Shown piece after piece: positions 16,178 through 26,245 of a stretch of DNA of 64,000 nucleotides (its first letter is position 1; the number at the start of each line of letters is the position of its first letter). Under the pieces are notes generated by a model. That model did no database searches. It worked only from the letters and a program-made list of their open reading frames with translations, and was not told where the DNA came from. A program made the translations under genes and the position numbers. The DNA lies in contig NZ_JAJEJR010000003.1 of the NCBI RefSeq assembly GCF_021390595.1, positions 992,001-1,056,000 on the forward strand, given 5' to 3'. This DNA comes from Paraburkholderia sp. HP33-1 (GTDB lineage: Bacteria > Pseudomonadota > Gammaproteobacteria > Burkholderiales > Burkholderiaceae).

Positions 16178-18139
16178 ATGCAAGCCAAAGAAACTGCGTC
16201 AGCGCATCCGGGCATGCCTGCGTTCCAGACGAACGGTGACCGGCATTCTTTCGGTAACGCGGCCATCGCCTTGAACTGGTCCGTCAGGCACCAGCATCTT
16301 GCCGATTTCGCCCTGATCGACCACGTGCATATGCGTACGCTGCGGGTCACCGCGCCGTTTGCGCTATCGCTGGCCGACGGTCGCACACTGGGCATTGCCG
16401 ATCTGAAACTGCTTGCGCCGCTGCGCGAAGAAATGCTGACGGCAAATCCAAAGGCGTCCCGGCTGGCTGAACGGATAGCGGGCCGACGCGTGTTTGCCAT
16501 CCTCGGAGACGAACCGGGTCGCCTGCGCGTGGAGTGGAGCGTGGAGCAACGCGAAGGCTCGCAGTACTTGCGCTTGCAGGTGGCGATCACCGCGCTCAGC
16601 AAGGACGAGCACGTTGCCACCGTTTCGCTGTTGGAGACGCAGGTGTCCGGTGCGCAAATCACCGGCGAGTTCAAGGGCGCCCCTGTGGTCGCGGGCAACG
16701 TCTACCTTGGTTTCGAGCTTCCGTTGTCGGAGAGCCAGGTACTCGGGGACACTGTCAGGTTCACCATTTCGAGGGCCTTGCCGCTGGAAAGGAGGAAGAC
16801 TTGCGTCTTTTCGGCGGTGGCTGGTGTGGCTCGCGACGGCCAGCTACGCCGCGATTTCGCGGCCTATCTCGAACGCGAACGAGCCCATCCGTACCGCCCT
16901 TTCCTGCACTACAACTGCTGGTACGACATCGGGTACCTCACGCCGTACACGCAGCGGCAAGCGCTCGAACGCATCGACGACATCGGCCGCGAGTTGCACG
17001 ACAAGCGTGGCGTACAACTCGACTCCTTCCTGTTCGACGACGGCTGGGATGACTACAGCGGCAGTTGGCATTTCGGCAAGGATTTTCCGCATGGATTCGT
17101 ACCGCTGCGCGACGCCGCCGCCCGCTATGGGGCGTCGCCCGGCGTGTGGCTGTCGCCGTGGGGCGGCTATGGCTCGACGCGGCAGGAACGCGTGACGCGA
17201 GGCCACACCGCGGGATACGAGATCATCGATGGTTGCTTCGCGCTGTCCGGGCCGACATACTACCGACGCTTCCATGAGGTCGTGATGGAACTGCTCGCAC
17301 AGCACGGCATCAATCAGTTCAAATTCGATGGCACCGGCAATGCCGACAAGGTGATCCCGGGCAGCCGGTTCAACAGCGACTGGGACGCGGCGATTCAGTT
17401 GATCGAGGACATCCGCGAGGCCAAGCCAGAAACCTTCATCAACCTCACCGTCGGCACCTATCCATCGCCGTTCTGGCTACGCTACGCTGATTCGATCTGG
17501 CGCGGCGGCAAGGATGACGACCTGGCCTGCGTCGGCAGCAATCGCGAACGCTGGATCACCTACCGTGACGCACAGACTTACCGCAATGTCGTAGTCAGGA
17601 GTCCGCTGTTTCCGCTCAACTCGCTAATGCTCCACGGCATCATCTACGCGCAGTTCAACGATCGGTTGAACACTGCTCAAGGCCAGGACTTCGCACATGA
17701 AGTGCATTCGTACTTCGGCAGCGGCGCGCAACTGCAGGAGTTGTACATCACGCCGTCGCTGCTCGGCGACGGCGACTGGGACGTTCTCGCCGAATCTGCC
17801 AGATGGGCCCGGGCAAACGCCGAGGTGCTGCGCGACAGCCACTGGATTGGCGGTGCGCCGGATGAGCTCGATGTGTACGGCTGGGCCGCATGGTCGCCGG
17901 TCAAGGCGATCATCACGCTGCGCAATCCCGGCAGCCAGGCGAAGCGCTTCGTGCTCGATTTGCGGCGGCAACTGGAATTGCCAGCCGGCGCGTCGCGACG
18001 ATTCCGGACGCGCCGCATATGGCACGGCCATGCCTCGCATATTCCGCCGGTGCTGGACGCGGACCGGCCGCAGACTATCTCACTCGCGCCGTTCGAAGTG
18101 CTCACCTTGGAACTGGTCCCGGCCGGTGGCGAAGGGTAA
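16178..18139 (+). CDS. alpha-galactosidase-like glycoside hydrolase (clan GH-D, GH36-like)
   Basis: A protein of about 653 residues with a beta-sandwich N-terminal region and a catalytic barrel. LDSFLFDDGWDD and, later, QFKFDGTGN (nucleophile candidate D384 in this numbering) mark clan GH-D enzymes related to GH36 alpha-galactosidases. Some relatives carry the misleading label 'enterotoxin'. No signal peptide is visible. The start is uncertain: ATG 16178 lacks a good ribosome site, and the frame runs upstream to 16010 into the ISNCY relic, so the native N-terminus may have been removed. Convergent with the GH35 gene. Confidence 0.7.
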   Translation: MQAKETASAHPGMPAFQTNGDRHSFGNAAIALNWSVRHQHLADFALIDHVHMRTLRVTAPFALSLADGRTLGIADLKLLAPLREEMLTANPKASRLAERIAGRRVFAILGDEPGRLRVEWSVEQREGSQYLRLQVAITALSKDEHVATVSLLETQVSGAQITGEFKGAPVVAGNVYLGFELPLSESQVLGDTVRFTISRALPLERRKTCVFSAVAGVARDGQLRRDFAAYLERERAHPYRPFLHYNCWYDIGYLTPYTQRQALERIDDIGRELHDKRGVQLDSFLFDDGWDDYSGSWHFGKDFPHGFVPLRDAAARYGASPGVWLSPWGGYGSTRQERVTRGHTAGYEIIDGCFALSGPTYYRRFHEVVMELLAQHGINQFKFDGTGNADKVIPGSRFNSDWDAAIQLIEDIREAKPETFINLTVGTYPSPFWLRYADSIWRGGKDDDLACVGSNRERWITYRDAQTYRNVVVRSPLFPLNSLMLHGIIYAQFNDRLNTAQGQDFAHEVHSYFGSGAQLQELYITPSLLGDGDWDVLAESARWARANAEVLRDSHWIGGAPDELDVYGWAAWSPVKAIITLRNPGSQAKRFVLDLRRQLELPAGASRRFRTRRIWHGHASHIPPVLDADRPQTISLAPFEVLTLELVPAGGEG

Positions 18140-18184
18140 TCGAAGTTACCGCGGACCTCCCCGTATTGGCTTACGGTACCCTCT

Positions 18185-20149
18185 TTACGAAAGCGTGCGC
18201 GCGAGTTCTACCGGTTTGGCTTCCAGCTGGTGCAGATCGAAAATAGTGACCTCGTTGTCACCCAGCCTCAGCCACGGAGCAGGACAATACAGGCGCGTTT
18301 GCGGACCGATATTCCAGTAGCGGCCCAGATTGTGCCCGTTGACCCAGACCACACCTTTGGTCCAGTGACGCATGTCGAGATAGGTATCGCCGGTTGTATC
18401 CAGCGACAGAGTCACCCTGAAGAATAGCCCCGCCTTACGAGGGTTCGCGCAGACGGTGTGCAAGTTCTCGATAAACGCGGTATCCATCGGCAACAGGAAG
18501 ACTTCCCAGCCAGTGAGCGTGGCGCTCGAATCTCCCGCCTCCTCCAGCGTGACCGGTTCGAGAATGCCTTTCCGGTCGAGCATCGCGTGGCCATAGTTGA
18601 CGCGCCCCATGCCCTCGACGAGGATATCCAATGATACGTCGCTGTCGGGCGACGACGACACAAGCGGAAGCGGCAGCGGCGCGTGATGCATGACATTCAG
18701 CGGCTGCGCGCGATGCTCCGGCATGAAAGCTCTCGACACCCCGCCTACGTATTGCTCGCCGATGAAAACGGTCGCGTAATCGTGAACATTCTTGATACCC
18801 AGCACACCACCGCGGTAGCCCTGCAGCTTCTTGCGATACAGCACGAAACCAAACGCCTGGCCATACATCTCGAACGGCTGTGGGTCGACGGTTTGTAAGG
18901 CCGGGAGCGCGGCGGGCAGGTTGTCCCAAACGGACGCGTAGAGTTCCGGCACCAGGGCATGGTGTCCTTTGCGGCTGATGGTGGGAACGGGTTCGGGTAT
19001 ATCGGGCAGCGGTGTCGGGAGATAGCGGGCGATGACGCCGCGGTACTTCATGTACTTCGAGGTCGCCACGCCTTGCTCGCTGATGGGTGCCGCGTAATCG
19101 TAGCTGGTAATGTCGGGTTGATATTCGCCTGAATCGGCATCCACATTTGCGCCGGCATAGAAGCCGAAGCTGGTGCCGCCGTGAATGACATAGAGGTTGA
19201 ACGACAGCTTCAGTTGCATGAACGCGTCTAGCGTGCCGGAAATATCTGCGGCCATACCATTGAAAGTCTCGTCGCCCCAATGGGTGAGCCACCCTGGATA
19301 CACTTCACCGGCCATCGCCGGAACGGCCGGAAATTGCTGCCGGACGGCCGCGATTTGCTCTGCATCGCCATTGCTCAATGCAATCGCGCCGCCGGTGATG
19401 TTCGTGCGATTCTGTTCAAGCTGCCTGATGCCATCTTCCGTATAGAACGGTCCCTGTACTCCTTCCTGAAGCCAGAGCTGCCGTATCTCTTCGAGGTAGG
19501 CCGGGTTGCTGGCGTACGAGCCGAATTCATTCTCGATCTGAATCATCAGGATCGGTCCACCGTGAGTCACCAACAGTGGTTCGATACGCGGGCTCAGCTC
19601 CCTGATGTAACGAGCTACCGCCGACATGTAGCGAGGATCGTGAGTGGTGTCGGTCCTGAGCTGGATGTCCGGGTCACTCAACAGGTACGGCGGGATGCCG
19701 CCCAGATCCCACTCGCCGCAAATATAGGGACCCGGCCGCAGCAACACCCACATGCCCTCCTGCTGACACAGTCGAATGAATGCTTCGATGTTGCGGTTCC
19801 CTGTGCGGAAATCGAAAATGCCTGGACTCGTTTCGTGGTAGTTCCACATGACGTAGAGGGCGATGCAGTTCATCCCCATCGCCTTGGCCATCAGGATACG
19901 ATGCTGCCAGTACCCGGCGGGGATGCGGGCGGGATGCATCTCTCCGCTGCGGATCTGGAAAGGCTCGCCGTCGAGCAGGAAGTTTTCGCCGTCCTGGCTG
20001 AAAGAAAAGGTATGTGTGCCTTTGCCTGTTGAGGCTGGGATGTCGACCGGCTGAATTCCAGTCAGGCCGCTCTTCGGGTCGTTGCCGCCGTCGCGTGCCG
20101 ACCCCACTGGCAGAAGCGCCGTGAATGACGAGGATTCTCTTCTGTCCAT
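18185..20149 (-). CDS. beta-galactosidase, glycoside hydrolase family 35
   Basis: A 654-residue GH35 enzyme. The N-terminal barrel has the family motifs RSGEMHPARIP and LRPGPYICGEWDLGG. The acid/base is E208 (QIENEFGSY) and the nucleophile E282 (AMAGEVYPGW). C-terminal beta-sandwich domains end with WVNGHNLGRYWNIGPQ. GAGGGAG lies nine bases before ATG 20149; a second ATG sits three codons earlier, and the longer frame has no support. No signal peptide, so cytoplasmic. With the GH42 and GH36-like genes it forms a galactoside-degrading group. Confidence 0.9.
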   Translation of the reverse strand: MDRRESSSFTALLPVGSARDGGNDPKSGLTGIQPVDIPASTGKGTHTFSFSQDGENFLLDGEPFQIRSGEMHPARIPAGYWQHRILMAKAMGMNCIALYVMWNYHETSPGIFDFRTGNRNIEAFIRLCQQEGMWVLLRPGPYICGEWDLGGIPPYLLSDPDIQLRTDTTHDPRYMSAVARYIRELSPRIEPLLVTHGGPILMIQIENEFGSYASNPAYLEEIRQLWLQEGVQGPFYTEDGIRQLEQNRTNITGGAIALSNGDAEQIAAVRQQFPAVPAMAGEVYPGWLTHWGDETFNGMAADISGTLDAFMQLKLSFNLYVIHGGTSFGFYAGANVDADSGEYQPDITSYDYAAPISEQGVATSKYMKYRGVIARYLPTPLPDIPEPVPTISRKGHHALVPELYASVWDNLPAALPALQTVDPQPFEMYGQAFGFVLYRKKLQGYRGGVLGIKNVHDYATVFIGEQYVGGVSRAFMPEHRAQPLNVMHHAPLPLPLVSSSPDSDVSLDILVEGMGRVNYGHAMLDRKGILEPVTLEEAGDSSATLTGWEVFLLPMDTAFIENLHTVCANPRKAGLFFRVTLSLDTTGDTYLDMRHWTKGVVWVNGHNLGRYWNIGPQTRLYCPAPWLRLGDNEVTIFDLHQLEAKPVELARTLS

Positions 20150-20893
20150 TGATTGCATCTCCCTCGAAGCTACCGGGAAGTGGCGCAGCGCAATACACGG
20201 ACGACGACGGAGCACGGGCCGCTGCCACTCAGTTGCCGTAGGGCTCGCTGGGTCCGCAATAGCCGGTCGCGGGTCGACGTGCCCGGTTTCGCTGAGGCCG
20301 GCAGCAGGCGGATCGTTGCTGGCGCTGTCATATGCGATTGTCCGGAGGCTGCTTGCCACGACGAACGACGGCAGGCGTTCCAGGGCTGGGCGGCCGTGAT
20401 CGTCGGCTCGCGCGGCTCGAACTGGAACTGCGCCCTATCTCCGCCGCACCCCGGGTTGCGATCGCGATACCTGTCATCGGCGTCTCAGTGTCTCTTGTCC
20501 GGATGCGACGCCCCCTGCTCTGCGAAGACTCTCGTGCAGCCTGCAATCCCGGTGTCACTAGACATTAGAACGTCGGGGCCATAGATACAATGAGCGTTTG
20601 CGGGTCCGGCATGTTGTCGGGGCGAATTCAGGCCATTCAGCAAGGAGAAAGCCCTTTGCACTCGCCTCGAAGAGCGTTGGCATTGCCTAGCCCATCAAAG
20701 CACGCGGTGGCTCAGGTCAGTACCTTCTAGAGGAGTACTACCTCCCCGACCATCACGGAGCGAGCGATAGAAAGTCCGTAACCCGGCAATGACGTCGCCC
20801 GCCATAGGGACACTGGCATCCTGCCGGCCCTGGCCCGGTGAATAGCACTAGAACTGTCGCTCAGCGTTATTCGCACAACCAGTGCGCGAACAC
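20150..20893. other. 744-bp interval with no recognised gene
   Basis: Several short open frames exist on both strands, but none has family similarity I recognise together with a ribosome site. The segment separates the GH35 gene from a Tn3 transposase relic and is probably eroded mobile or intergenic DNA. The promoter of the GH35 gene should lie near its left edge. Confidence 0.4.
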
Positions 20894-21076
20894 TTAACGT
20901 GCGTAAATTTTCGAATCTTGAGGCGCCCCCTTGTTCACGTGCCGTACGTAGTCGCCGGTCAGGTTGAAGTGATTCCATCCGAGCGGTGCGACGTGTGAGA
21001 CCAGACTCTCGTCGATCGCGCGCTGTTGCCGCAAGGCAGCGATCGCACGCTCCAAGAACACTGTAATCCACAGCGT
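20894..21076 (-). pseudogene. Tn3-family transposase relic (C-terminal end)
   Basis: Reverse-strand translation from 21076 gives TLWITVFLERAIAALRQQ, then VSHVAPLGWNHFNLTGDY, ending KIYAR and a TAA stop at 20894. This is the extreme C-terminus of Tn3-family TnpA proteins (WNTVYLERAV, LSPLGWEHINLTGDY). The rest of the roughly 1000-residue transposase is absent. Only about 60 codons remain, with no start codon of their own. I saw no Tn3 terminal repeat beside it. Confidence 0.75.
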
Positions 21077-21379
21077 GCCGGTGACGCCGCCGGACTATTC
21101 GCGCGCGGATCAACCACGTCGCGGCAACGGACCTGCCAGCTGCCCCCAAGCAGCAGGTCTGCGCGCTGCTAGCGCGGCTGGACGGTCCGGTGCGGAGCGT
21201 GCAGCATGATCCGGTCGGGCATTGAAAAATGAAGGGCGTATCCGGCCATACTTGTGCCCGGTAGGTATGGCGTATGCTGACGTTCTTTCAAGGACCGACA
21301 GGGATCCAGTCATTGTGACCGGACAAAGGGCGAGACACCTTGCATTGGTCGGCTTCATTTTTTCTAAGGAATCCATGTC

Positions 21380-21691
21380 ATGCCATTCTCCCGCCGGCGT
21401 TTCATGATACTTGCCGCATCCGTCGCATCGACGACGGTTCTATCGACTGAGTCGCGTGCCGATGCCCCGGTGCTTGCCGAGAACGATCCGACTGCACAGA
21501 CACTTGGCTACAAGACGGACGCTGCGAAAGTGGACAAGACAAAGTTCCCCCGCTATCAGACTGGGCAAACTTGCGCAAATTGCCAGCTTTATCAGGGCAA
21601 ACCCGGCTCTGCGATGGGGCCTTGCCCAATCTACGGCGGCAAGCTGGTCGATGCGAAGGGATGGTGCAACTCTTACGCGAAAAAGGCCTGA
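21380..21691 (+). CDS. high-potential iron-sulfur protein (HiPIP)
   Basis: A 103-residue precursor of a small periplasmic electron carrier. A Tat signal (SRRRFMILAAS) leads a mature domain with the four cluster ligands C65, C68, C82 and C96 in the order CANC, GPCPI, GWCNSY. HiPIPs hold one [4Fe-4S] cluster and shuttle single electrons between respiratory or photosynthetic partners. AGGAA lies nine bases before ATG 21380. No redox partner gene is adjacent. Confidence 0.93.
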   Translation: MPFSRRRFMILAASVASTTVLSTESRADAPVLAENDPTAQTLGYKTDAAKVDKTKFPRYQTGQTCANCQLYQGKPGSAMGPCPIYGGKLVDAKGWCNSYAKKA

Positions 21692-22258
21692 ACCTGGCGC
21701 GCTGATACTCGCCGCATGTAGTCGAATGAATCCGGGCCAGTCTGGAGACAGCCGTCAATTCGACATCGGTATGTAAGGCAGCTTTGGGTTCAGTGACGCG
21801 GGCAGCCCGAACGCTTGCCAGATCGGGATGATCTTCAGTTGACCCGCCGCCGCGCGCACCGTGATACTCGTCGCGATCGCGTCGGCCCGATGGTCGTCCT
21901 GGTATGCCATTGCCGCGATTACCTGATCTACAGTCGCACGTCCCTTGGTCTCGGTGGCGAGCCCAGTGCCCCGCCCACGCAGCCCAAGGACCTCAGGGAA
22001 CCATGATGCGCTACCGCACGCCAGTGGCACGGTCGGCGGAGAGCATCGCGTGGAGGTCGCGCACCCGCCCTGGATTCCCGCAATGCTGCAATCCGGACGG
22101 CCTCCGTCGAATCGCCCTCCACGGTCTCTCAATGACTCGTATCGCAGACCCGCAACGACCATTCCCTGCGTCGCCCTCTGGTTCCTGCTGATCGGCGGCT
22201 TCGCTCGAAGCGCGGCGTGAAGTTTGCTGCATGACAGATATCGGCGACCGGAGGAATC
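21692..22258. other. 567-bp interval; possible unclassified gene tail on the minus strand
   Basis: No complete gene is recognised. On the minus strand, about 21755-21930 encodes a protein-like tail (DQVIAAMAYQDDHRAD, then WQAFGLPASLNPKLPYIPMS, then stop). It could be the 3' end of a lost gene, but I do not know the family and it has no start signal. The rest shows no supported coding frame. Confidence 0.25.
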
Positions 22259-22447
22259 ATGACCCGAACCGACAGGGACCAACGCATCGAGGAACTCGAA
22301 CTCACGGCGGTCGATCTCTTGAAATCCGCCAAGACGCCGACCGCCAATGTGTACGACAGCTCGCAGCGGGACGATTGCTCGGACGAACTCGCACCTGGCG
22401 ACGATCTGCTCGACTTGCCCGACGGACCCGGCATGGTCTCGCATTGA
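22259..22447 (+). CDS. small acidic hypothetical protein
   Basis: A 62-residue frame starting MTRTDRDQRIEELELTAVDL, rich in Asp and Glu, with an excellent ribosome site (CGGAGGAATC) before ATG 22259. I do not recognise a family. The predicted N-terminal helix is amphipathic; the C-terminal half (DELAPGDDLLDLPDGPG) is likely disordered. It lies alone between the HiPIP gene and ligD, on the opposite strand from ligD. Confidence 0.5.
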   Translation: MTRTDRDQRIEELELTAVDLLKSAKTPTANVYDSSQRDDCSDELAPGDDLLDLPDGPGMVSH

Positions 22448-22573
22448 GCGTTGCCACGAACCCGGCAGGCGCCCCGAAATCCTCGCACGAGCAACTGACA
22501 TTCATGGCTTCATTCCGGTCAGTCGTAACAACTGGCGTTCCTCACACGGTCGGCATTCGCGCACAGAGCGCCC

Positions 22574-25270
22574 TCATTCGTCTTCTTCGTCCGATGACGA
22601 TCCAACGCGCTTGCGCATCTCCGCAGTGATGCGCTGCCGGCACTTCGGATAGCCGGCCCACGGGTCGCGCTTGAGCGTGTCGAGCCGTTCGCGCAGGTTG
22701 CCGACCGTCCATTGATCGCCCCTCGTTGTATGTTCGACTTCTTCCCACGCGAGCGGCACCGACACGCCCAGACCCGCTCGCGCACGCGCGGAAAATGCCG
22801 CGATCGTGCTCGAACCGCGGTTGTTGCGCAAATAGTCGACGAATATCTTCTTCCTGCGATTCTGCTCGCCCATCTTCGCGCTGAACCGGTTGGGCAACGT
22901 CCGCGCCATGTGCTGCGCGACCGACCGCGCGAATGTCTTGATGTCGTCCCAGCCCAACGCCTTTGCAAGCGGCACCACCACATGCAGCCCCTTGCCTCCA
23001 CTCGTCTTGCACCACGACTCGAGACCCAGCTCCGCAAGCAGATCTCGCGTAAGCTGCGCGGCCTCGATCATCGCGTCCCATCCAAGAACGGGGTCCGGGT
23101 CGAGGTCGAACACCATCCGGTCGGGTTTCTCCAGCGCCGACACCACGCCGTTCCACGTATGAAATTCGATCGCATCCATCTGCGCCGCGCCGACTAGCGC
23201 CTCGGTGTTGTCGATCGTCAACAGTGGCGCGTGCCCCGGGTCGAGCCCTTCGTGCTGGGTGACGTGCGGCAACGCGAGCCTGGTGCCGTGCTTCTGAAAG
23301 AAGTACTCGCCGCCGATTCCGTCCGGCACGCGCGCCAGCGCAACGGGCCGGTTTGCCAGATGCGGCAGCATCTGCGGCGCGATCCACGCGTAGTAGCGAA
23401 CGAGCTCGAGTTTGGTCGTTCCGGTACGCTTGTCCATGACGCGGTCCGGATGCGAGATCCTTACGCCTGCAACCGTCACTTCACCGGACATTTTTTCCTT
23501 GCGTTTGACCGGCTTCGTACTGTCCGTCACGGGGGCCTCCTTTACGATTTCACGCGCGGGCTTGTCGTGGCGCAGGCCGATAAAGGACGCCTGACGTACG
23601 ATGCCATCGCTGGTCCATTGCGCGAAGTTGCATTCGGCGACCAGTTCAGGTTTCACCCAGTGCACCGGCGTACGGCTGCGCTCGCGCGGCACATCCGCGA
23701 ACGGCATCTGCCCGACTTCGCGTGCCGCCAGTTCCTGCTTGACGGTTCGCAACGTGGCCGCGTCGAAACCGGTGCCGACGCGCCCCACGTATTGCAGCCG
23801 GCGATTCGCGTCATGCACGCCGAGCAGCAGCGCGCCGAATTCGCTTCGGCTTCCGGCCGGCTCGCTATAGCCGCCGATCACGAACTCCTGACGTCTGCGG
23901 CAGCGCAGCTTGATCCACGCCGGGCTTCGTCTCGACACGTAGTGGCTGTCGCGCCGCTTGCCGACGATACCCTCAAGTCCCGTTTCGCATGCGCTTTGCA
24001 GCAAGTCGTGAGCCGCGATCGCGAAGTCTCCGGAAAAGCGCAGCATGTCGCTGCGCGTGCCCTCGAGCACCGCGCCTAGCAGCGCCCGGCGCTGCACGAG
24101 CGGCACCTTGCGCAGGTCATAGCCGTTCAGCCACGGCAGGTCGAACAGGAACAGCACGATGTCCTGAGGACGGTTCGCATCGAATGCGTTCTGCAGCGCC
24201 TGAAAATCCGGCACGCCGTGCTCGTCGAGCACCGCTGCTTCGCCGTCGATCCACGCCGAGTCGATGTCGATCTGCGCGAGTGCTTCGCATTGCCTGGCAA
24301 ATTTCGCGCTCCAGTCGAGTCCCGCCCGCGTAAAAATGCGTACCGGCTGTTTCGCCGCGTGCCGGTCGATTCGCGCGAGCACCCGGTAACCGTCGAACTT
24401 GATTTCATACGACCAGTCGTCGCCTTGCGGCACCGTGTCGACGAGCGTCGCGAGTTGCGGTTTGAGCGTAACCGGCAGTGCGGCCTTCACGGCACCTTCG
24501 ACCGACGGCGATGCCGCTAGCTCGCGCAGCGACGACACGTTGCGCGTGGCGACGGTGTCGGGGCGGCTGGATTTCCCGTTATCCGAACGAGCCGCCGACG
24601 ATGTCGAGCGACTCTTGTGCTTCGCCGCGCGCTGCATTGCTTGCCTCCCAGTCCTGCGGGCGCCTTTATTTTCTGCATGCGAGAGCACACTACCCGGCCG
24701 CTCGGCCAGTACGTCGAACTCGTCCTCGCTGCGGGCCGCGTCGTCTCGCTCCTTGATCAGCAGCCACTGCTCCTTCTCGCCGCTGCCGCGCATATGGCTC
24801 CTCACGAGCATCCAGCCACCATGCAGCTTTTCGCCGTCGAGGCGGAACTTCAGTTTGCCGGCTGCGTAGGCGTCGTGCGCTGCGCGTTCGCCGTCCGCCG
24901 GTTCCCACGTGCCACGGTCCCACACGAGCACCGTGCCCGCGCCGTAGTTGCCCTCGGGAATCTCGCCTTCGAACGATCCGTACTCCAGCGGATGATCCTC
25001 GACGTGAACCGCGAGACGCTTCACCGATGGATCGAGGCTCGGCCCTTTCGGGATCGCCCACGACTTCAGTGCGCCGTCCAATTCAAGACGGAAGTCGTAA
25101 TGGAGCCGCCGTGCGTCGTGTTCCTGAATCACGAACGAGAGCGCATGACGATTCGATTTGCCGTTACCTCCCGCGCGCACGGTGATGCGCCTGCCACGCG
25201 CTGTGCCGGCGGGTTCTGGCGTTTCGTCGAAGCGGCGTTTGCGCCGGTACGTTTCCAGTTTTTGCGTCAT
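22574..25270 (-). CDS. ligD: multifunctional ATP-dependent DNA ligase LigD
   Basis: An 898-residue NHEJ enzyme. Order of domains: 3'-phosphoesterase (about 40-175, with HDARRLHYDFRLELDG), a low-complexity Ser/Arg/Lys linker (about 190-245), ATP-dependent ligase (about 265-575, adenylated lysine K291 in EIKFDGYR), and a primase-polymerase domain (about 597-890, metal ligands D722 and D724 in FDLDPDP). With Ku it seals double-strand breaks, mostly in non-growing cells. It lies downstream of ku on the same strand with 33 bp between them. Confidence 0.95.
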   Translation of the reverse strand: MTQKLETYRRKRRFDETPEPAGTARGRRITVRAGGNGKSNRHALSFVIQEHDARRLHYDFRLELDGALKSWAIPKGPSLDPSVKRLAVHVEDHPLEYGSFEGEIPEGNYGAGTVLVWDRGTWEPADGERAAHDAYAAGKLKFRLDGEKLHGGWMLVRSHMRGSGEKEQWLLIKERDDAARSEDEFDVLAERPGSVLSHAENKGARRTGRQAMQRAAKHKSRSTSSAARSDNGKSSRPDTVATRNVSSLRELAASPSVEGAVKAALPVTLKPQLATLVDTVPQGDDWSYEIKFDGYRVLARIDRHAAKQPVRIFTRAGLDWSAKFARQCEALAQIDIDSAWIDGEAAVLDEHGVPDFQALQNAFDANRPQDIVLFLFDLPWLNGYDLRKVPLVQRRALLGAVLEGTRSDMLRFSGDFAIAAHDLLQSACETGLEGIVGKRRDSHYVSRRSPAWIKLRCRRRQEFVIGGYSEPAGSRSEFGALLLGVHDANRRLQYVGRVGTGFDAATLRTVKQELAAREVGQMPFADVPRERSRTPVHWVKPELVAECNFAQWTSDGIVRQASFIGLRHDKPAREIVKEAPVTDSTKPVKRKEKMSGEVTVAGVRISHPDRVMDKRTGTTKLELVRYYAWIAPQMLPHLANRPVALARVPDGIGGEYFFQKHGTRLALPHVTQHEGLDPGHAPLLTIDNTEALVGAAQMDAIEFHTWNGVVSALEKPDRMVFDLDPDPVLGWDAMIEAAQLTRDLLAELGLESWCKTSGGKGLHVVVPLAKALGWDDIKTFARSVAQHMARTLPNRFSAKMGEQNRRKKIFVDYLRNNRGSSTIAAFSARARAGLGVSVPLAWEEVEHTTRGDQWTVGNLRERLDTLKRDPWAGYPKCRQRITAEMRKRVGSSSDEEDE

Positions 25271-25303
25271 GATCGAAAGCCATGGTTGCGTTCATGCATG
25301 TCA

Positions 25304-26245
25304 TCACTGCGCACGGCGGCTACGTGCCGACGTCGTGTGGTGGCTGGATCGGCGCACACTGTGTGTCGCGCCGCGCTTGCCTCGCGCGGACGACAGTTCG
25401 CCGGCTCCGGTTTCATCCCTGGCAGTCCCGCCGCCCTTTACATTGCGCCGGCCCAGACTGCGCTTGAGCAGTTCCGACAGATCCACGATTTCCGCCGTCT
25501 GCCGCGTACGGGACGCCGCCTTCGCTTCAGTGGCGCCGACCTCCTTTGTCTTGCCTGCCCTGATCTTCCTGTCCACGAGCGCAAGAATCTTGTCGTGGAA
25601 CGTATCGTGATAGTCGTCAGGGTTCCACGCCGTCGTCATGTCGTCGATCAGCTTCTTCGCCATGCTGAGTTCGCGCGCCGTCACGCCAGTCTTCGTTGCA
25701 CGCTCGTCCGGCGGGTGCATGCCGTCGAGCGGACGGACCTCGTCGGACCAGCGCAGCGTATCGAGCGCCAGCATGCGTCCCGCCGGAATCAACGCCGCCA
25801 GATGCTGCTTGCTGTGCAACACGACGCTCGCAATGCCGATCCTGCCGGTACTGGAAAGCGCATCGCGCAACAGCGTGTAGGTTTTCTCGCCACGGCGCTC
25901 CGGTACCAGGTAATAAGGTGTATCGAGATAGAGAAAAGAAATCTCGGAAGCGTCGACGAAGGCAAGGATGTCAACGCTCTGCGTCGATTCCGGATTTGCA
26001 GCCCGGATCTCGTCGTCTTCAAGCACGACGTACTTGCCCTTCTCGTACTCGAAGCCGCGCACGATGTTTTCGGGTGCGACTTCCTTGCCGGTACGCTTGT
26101 TGATCTGCCGGTAGCCAATCGGATCAATCGAGTGTCTGTCGAGCAGGTTGAAGCTCGTGTGCCGCGTCGTCGTCGCCGGATAGATCTGCACCGGCACATA
26201 GACGAGACCGAAGCTGATACCTCCCTTCCAGATTGCGCGCGTCAT
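25304..26245 (-). CDS. ku: Ku double-strand-break end-binding protein
   Basis: A 313-residue bacterial Ku. The core (1-260) starts MTRAIWKGGISFGLVYVPVQIYP and includes the LYLDTPYYLVP strand and the GIASVVLHSKQHLAAL segment. The last about 50 residues are a basic Ser/Arg/Lys tail, which in other Ku proteins aids DNA binding and LigD recruitment. It precedes ligD on the same strand with 33 bp between them and forms the NHEJ pair with it. Confidence 0.95.
   Translation of the reverse strand: MTRAIWKGGISFGLVYVPVQIYPATTTRHTSFNLLDRHSIDPIGYRQINKRTGKEVAPENIVRGFEYEKGKYVVLEDDEIRAANPESTQSVDILAFVDASEISFLYLDTPYYLVPERRGEKTYTLLRDALSSTGRIGIASVVLHSKQHLAALIPAGRMLALDTLRWSDEVRPLDGMHPPDERATKTGVTARELSMAKKLIDDMTTAWNPDDYHDTFHDKILALVDRKIRAGKTKEVGATEAKAASRTRQTAEIVDLSELLKRSLGRRNVKGGGTARDETGAGELSSARGKRGATHSVRRSSHHTTSARSRRAQ

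Noticed and set aside
21755..22501. 248-codon minus-strand frame covering the small acidic ORF
   Set aside because: Most of it is low-complexity antisense; only the last about 55 codons look protein-like and I could not assign them.
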